From assembly GCA_021768185.1 (NCBI GenBank), contig JAETNP010000029.1:1-64000 (forward strand): 64,000 nt of DNA. The letters are read 5' to 3'. Below the pieces are notes generated by a model. It saw nothing but the letters and a program-made list of their open reading frames with translations. It was not told the DNA's origin and did not search any database. This stretch comes from Oscillospiraceae bacterium. GTDB taxonomy: Bacteria; Bacillota; Clostridia; Oscillospirales; Oscillospiraceae. How positions within the stretch are numbered: the stretch's first letter is position 1; each line of letters starts with the position of its first letter. A program made the position numbers and the translations under genes. Of the stretch, positions 60,743 through 64,000 are shown piece by piece.

Positions 60743-61696
60743 ATGAGCGTAGCCGACATTTTTGAAGAGAGAGCAGCATTTTCCTTTGAGGTGTTCCCCC
60801 CCAAGACGGACGTTGGTATGGAGAAACTGTGCGGCGCGGGCGGCGTGCTGGAGCAGCTGTACACGCTGAATCCTGACTATATCTCCTGCACCTACGGCGC
60901 CGGCGGCACCAACGTGGGCAAGAACCTGGAGGTGCTGGACAAGATCCAGAAGGACGGCAAATGCACCCCCGTCACCCACTTCACCTGCATCGGCAACACC
61001 CGCGAGGGCATCAAGGAGCAGCTCCAGACCTATCTGGACCACGGCATCAACCACATGCTGGCCCTCCGCGGCGACCTGCCCTTCGGCTGGAAGGGCACCG
61101 GCGGCGACCTGCACTACGCCACCGAGCTGGTGAAGTTCGTGCGCAAGGAGTTCGGCGACAAGTTCACCATCGCCGTGGCCGGTTCCCCCGAGGGCCACAT
61201 CGCCTGCCGCAGCCTGGAAGCGGACATTGGCTTCCTCAAGCAGAAGCAGGACGAGGGCGCGGACTACATCATGACCCAGCTGTGCTGGGACATGGACCAG
61301 TTCAAGTACTGGCTGGAGGCCATCCGCAACGCCGGCATCTGGATGCCCGTGGACGTGGGTATCATGCCCATCCTGGACCAGGCCGCCACTATCAACATGG
61401 CTCTCAGCCGCAACGGCTGCGTCATGCCCCGTGAGCTGTGCGAGATCATCTCCAAGAACTGGATCTTCCCCAACCCCTTCTCCGTGGGCCTCACCGACGC
61501 CAAGGGCAACAACGCCTGCTTCGACGCGGACATCGAGGGCAAGAAGGCCAGCTTCAAGGAGGCGGGCATCGAGTACACCATCAACCAGATCGACGAGTAC
61601 CGCGCCTGCGGCATTGACGGCATCCACCTGTACGCCCTGAACAAGTACGACGACGTGGCCCGCATTGTCAAGGAGTCCGGCATCGTAGACCTCTAA
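60743..61696 (+). CDS. metF: 5,10-methylenetetrahydrofolate reductase
   Basis: 317 residues, ATG behind CGGAGG. MTHFR TIM barrel: FSFEVFPPKTD with the catalytic Glu, SCTYGAGGT, HFTCIGNTREGI, MLALRGDLP and a C-terminal GVHLYALNK-type end (GIDGIHLYALNKYD). It reduces methylene-THF to methyl-THF, which in the Wood-Ljungdahl route donates the methyl group to the corrinoid protein of which AcsD is part. No metV/rnfC2 gene is adjacent. Codon bias is strong, indicating high expression. Confidence 0.94.
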   Translation: MSVADIFEERAAFSFEVFPPKTDVGMEKLCGAGGVLEQLYTLNPDYISCTYGAGGTNVGKNLEVLDKIQKDGKCTPVTHFTCIGNTREGIKEQLQTYLDHGINHMLALRGDLPFGWKGTGGDLHYATELVKFVRKEFGDKFTIAVAGSPEGHIACRSLEADIGFLKQKQDEGADYIMTQLCWDMDQFKYWLEAIRNAGIWMPVDVGIMPILDQAATINMALSRNGCVMPRELCEIISKNWIFPNPFSVGLTDAKGNNACFDADIEGKKASFKEAGIEYTINQIDEYRACGIDGIHLYALNKYDDVARIVKESGIVDL

Positions 61697-61707
61697 GCAA
61701 AAAAAGA

Positions 61708-61738
61708 GGACGCCGCGCCGGCGGCGGGGCGTCCCTTT
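61708..61738 (+). terminator. metF terminator, weak U-tract
   Basis: GGACGCC (61708-61714) pairs with GGCGTCC (61728-61734) around an inner GC stem, then CTTTCC. Confidence 0.5.
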
Positions 61739-61773
61739 CCCGATTTCCAACGAACAAAAGGAGAGATTCAGCT

Positions 61774-62544
61774 ATGGCCCAAACCATCGCGCTGGCCGGC
61801 AAGGGCGGCGTAGGAAAGACGACGATCTGCGGGATGCTTATCGAGTATCTCTGCGAGAAGAAGAACGGCCCCGTTCTGGCCGTGGACGCCGACGCCAACA
61901 GCAACCTCAACGAGGTGCTGGGGGTGGAGGTGGAGGAGACCCTGGGCGACATCCGGGAGGACATCGCCCGGGCGGAGATGGCCTCCGAAAATCCTATTCC
62001 CGCCGGGATGACCAAGGCGGACTACGCCGAGATGCGCTTTTCCGACGCTCTGACGGAGGCGGATGATTTTGACCTTCTGGTCATGGGCCGCACCCAAGGG
62101 AAGGGCTGCTACTGTTTCGTCAATGGCCTTTTGACCTCTCAGGTGGCCAAGTACGCCAAGAACTACCGCTATATCGTGGTGGACAACGAGGCGGGGCTGG
62201 AGCATCTGAGCCGGGGCGTGCTGCCTCAGGTGGACACCATTCTGCTGGTGAGCGACTGCTCCCGGCGGGGCGTCCAGGCGGCGGGACGGCTGGCGGAGAT
62301 GATCGTGGATCTCAAGCTGGGGGCCAAGGAAGTGGGGCTCATCATCAACCGGGCTCCCAACGGAGAGCTGAACCCCGGCGTCCGGGAGGAGATCGACAAG
62401 TACGGCATGAAGCTCATCGGCGTCGTCCCCCATGACGATACTGTTTATGAGTATGACGCGGAGGGGAAGCCCTCTGTCACCGTGCCCGGCGACAGTCCGG
62501 TTAAACAGGCGGTGCGTAAAATATTCGACAGCCTGACACTCTAA
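61774..62544 (+). CDS. cooC: CO dehydrogenase maturation ATPase CooC
   Basis: 256 residues, ATG after GGAGAG. MinD-like P-loop with the deviant Walker A GKGGVGKTTICG (about 8-16), VDADANSNLNEVLG (switch I), the metal-binding C-x-C in KGCYCFVN and VDNEAGLEHLSRG (switch II / Walker B). It dimerises with ATP and loads nickel into the C-cluster of CO dehydrogenase. Partner genes cooT upstream and acsD downstream agree. Confidence 0.94.
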   Translation: MAQTIALAGKGGVGKTTICGMLIEYLCEKKNGPVLAVDADANSNLNEVLGVEVEETLGDIREDIARAEMASENPIPAGMTKADYAEMRFSDALTEADDFDLLVMGRTQGKGCYCFVNGLLTSQVAKYAKNYRYIVVDNEAGLEHLSRGVLPQVDTILLVSDCSRRGVQAAGRLAEMIVDLKLGAKEVGLIINRAPNGELNPGVREEIDKYGMKLIGVVPHDDTVYEYDAEGKPSVTVPGDSPVKQAVRKIFDSLTL

Positions 62545-63112
62545 GCCGCCGCTGCGCGGCGGCCCCGGCTTGTTTCTAAATGCAGCTTTTGCCCCTGCCG
62601 GGGCGGGCCTTCTTTTCGCCTGTGCGAAAAGAAGCAAAAGCACCCTCAAGGAACTACGTTCCTTGAGAATCCTCCTGAATTACGGGGGAGATTAGTTTCC
62701 CTCCGACGGACCGGGTTTGGTTCTACCTGAGTATCTTCGTTGGTGCGCCGGTCTTCTGCGTCTACCCACGGGTTCTAACGGTAGATTTCGCTGCAGCGCC
62801 GCTTCTGGGCGGTAGTGCGTCAGCACTACCGCCGGGCCAGTCGTTCGGACGAAGGCCGAATGACGGCCCTGGGTCTGCCACCATCGCCAGAACTTTGGGT
62901 GAAACAGGGAAGTCTTTGTTACGCACCCCGGGGAGTTAGCCCCGCTATACGGTAGGGGTTACCGATGACCACGCTGAAATAGACGCAGATGAGGAACGAA
63001 GCGGACGGAAGGACGGTAGACAAAACCGGCTGTGCCTTGGGCGCAAAACTAATCAAAAAATGAGGGATTCTTAAACCGCTAGGTTTAAGTGACTTTTTGG
63101 GTACTTTTTGTT
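62545..63112. repeat. hairpin-rich extragenic element between cooC and acsD
   Basis: 568 bases without a gene but with many hairpins: CCGCCGC/GCGGCGG just after cooC, CTTCTTTTCGC/GCGAAAAGAAG (62609-62634), CTCAAGGAAC/GTTCCTTGAG (62645-62667) and GGCGGTAGTGC/GCACTACCGCC (62808-62833), with further paired tracts to about 62970. The ends are loosely inverted: AGCAAAAGCACCC at 62633 against GGGTACTTTTTGTT at 63099-63112. It runs into the first native codons of acsD. I see no riboswitch or intron core. It is most likely an inserted non-autonomous repeat, possibly transcribed as structured RNA. Confidence 0.6.
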
Positions 63113-64000
63113 AAGCCCCAGGTTTTCAGCGCCAAGATCAACGAACTGACGCTGGGGACCGGAGACAAGGCCACCGTCCTGGGCGGCCAGAACGTCTTCA
63201 ATCTCTACACCTTTGACGCGCCTATCGCCAATCGCCCCAAGATCGGCATCGACGTGTCCGACGACCCCGAGCAGCCCTCCGAGGGCCTGAAGGAATTCTA
63301 CGCCGGGTGCTCCACCCTGGCCGAGCGGGCCAAGAAGGCCGCCGAGCTGCCCGAGGCGGACTTCGTCTGCATCCGCTTCGATCTGGCCGACCCCAACGGG
63401 GCCAACAAGTCCGTTGAGGACTGCGTCGCCGACGCCAAGGCTGTAGCCGAGGCCGTTGACAAGCCCATCGTCGTAGCCGGCTGCAAGAACACCGAGAAGG
63501 ACGCCGACCTGTTCAGCAAGATCTCCGAGGCCCTCCAGGGCAAGAACATCCTGGTCCTCTCCGCCAAGGAGGAGAACTACAAGGGCGTGGCCGCCGGCGC
63601 GGGCATGGCCTACGGCCAGAAGGTGGGCGCCGAGTCCGCCGTGGATATCAACCTGGCCAAGCAGCTCAACGTCCTCATCACCCAGATGGGCGTGGACGGC
63701 AAGAACGTAGCTATGAACATCGGCTCCGCCGCCGCCGGCTACGGCTTTGAGTACGTGGTCTCCACCCTGGAGCGCGTCAAGGCCGCCGCCCTGAGCCAGA
63801 ACGACAACACCCTCCAGATGCCCATCGTCACCCCTGTTGGCGTGGAGACCTGGGGCGTGAAGGAGTCCACCGCTCCCGAGAGTGAGAACCCCGGCTGGGG
63901 CTCCGCCGAGGAGCGCGGCATTGACATGGAAGTGGAAACCGCCGCCGCCTGCCTGGCTTACGGCAGCGACGCCGTCATCCTCAAGCACCCGGCTTCCATT
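63089..64000 (+). CDS. acsD: acetyl-CoA decarbonylase/synthase delta subunit (corrinoid protein small subunit), partial
   Basis: 304 codons to the window edge. Native similarity begins at 63113 (KPQVFSAKINELTLGTG) and continues through YTFDAPIANRPKIGI, FDLADPNGANKSVEDC, NILVLSAKEENYKG and ESAVDINLAKQLNVLI. With the gamma subunit, AcsD forms the corrinoid iron-sulfur protein that carries the methyl group from methyl-THF to acetyl-CoA synthase. No normal start is present: the only start in frame after the upstream TAA is GTG 63089, which would add TFWVLFV from the adjacent repeat and lacks a good ribosome site. The C-terminus lies beyond the window. Confidence 0.9.
   Translation, partial: MTFWVLFVKPQVFSAKINELTLGTGDKATVLGGQNVFNLYTFDAPIANRPKIGIDVSDDPEQPSEGLKEFYAGCSTLAERAKKAAELPEADFVCIRFDLADPNGANKSVEDCVADAKAVAEAVDKPIVVAGCKNTEKDADLFSKISEALQGKNILVLSAKEENYKGVAAGAGMAYGQKVGAESAVDINLAKQLNVLITQMGVDGKNVAMNIGSAAAGYGFEYVVSTLERVKAAALSQNDNTLQMPIVTPVGVETWGVKESTAPESENPGWGSAEERGIDMEVETAAACLAYGSDAVILKHPASI

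Noticed and set aside
62690-63070. Cobalamin riboswitch or group II intron ahead of the corrinoid protein gene
   Set aside because: No B12-box and no GUGYG start or domain V hairpin seen on either strand; the hairpin pattern fits an extragenic repeat better.
1-64000. tRNA or rRNA genes
   Set aside because: I looked for T-loop and anticodon-arm patterns in the intergenic gaps and saw none; a covariance scan would be needed to exclude them fully.

Overview
The window looks like a chromosomal segment of a GC-rich, Gram-positive gut anaerobe of the Clostridia, most likely Oscillospiraceae (Flavonifractor / Oscillibacter / Intestinimonas-like). This rests on the gene content: S-layer-homology proteins, a DUF6465 protein, DUF3784, a CstA transporter, an OLE-RNA-type locus, and Wood-Ljungdahl genes (metF, cooC, cooT, acsD). 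It also rests on hairpin-rich extragenic repeats. No searches were run; all names come from motifs and gene order.

Layout. 0-0.46 kb is a G/C-homopolymer-rich edge of doubtful quality. 0.47-3.7 kb (minus) holds a small alarmone synthetase / response regulator / histidine kinase operon and a lipoprotein, separated by a 193-bp element with terminal inverted repeats. 4-9.5 kb holds a MarR regulator diverging from an ABC-2 exporter operon with GldG-like and DUF4340 subunits. 9.6-13.8 kb (minus) is lacI-uxaC-kdgA-kdgK for hexuronate use. 14.0-14.7 kb is a large structured RNA with its own promoter, interpreted as OLE RNA. It is followed by a solute-binding lipoprotein, an OapA-like membrane protein, dxs, tlyA, nadK, argR and recN, then an M28-like protein, two radical SAM proteins and mutY (to 30 kb).

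30-45.7 kb is a cell-surface and signalling region: an SLH phosphodiester glycosidase, a mazF remnant behind a duplicated double hairpin, an HTH regulator plus Ser/Thr kinase-LRR pair, a second large SLH protein, a short SLH protein, a hybrid sensor kinase overlapping a solute-binding lipoprotein, and an ECF sigma factor with a membrane partner. 45.8-48.5 kb holds ppk and queH. 48.7-52.8 kb is a decayed type I restriction-modification locus. In it hsdR lacks its nuclease domain and carries a frameshift and an amber codon; hsdM is open and runs into an hsdS remnant. 52.9-59.4 kb (minus) holds rlmD with an extra C-terminal domain, DUF3784, a beta-CASP RNA nuclease-like protein, a membrane protein and cstA.

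59.6-64 kb (plus) is a carbon monoxide dehydrogenase / acetyl-CoA synthase support cluster. It runs His-rich protein, CooT, two small unknown proteins, MetF, CooC, then a hairpin-rich extragenic element, then acsD running off the window. The element abuts acsD so closely that it supplies the apparent first codons.

The strongest points for follow-up are the OLE-type locus with a lipoprotein between RNA and oapA, the element at the acsD start, the nickel-handling small-protein cluster, the altered active site of the M28-like protein, and the step-by-step decay of the hsd genes.
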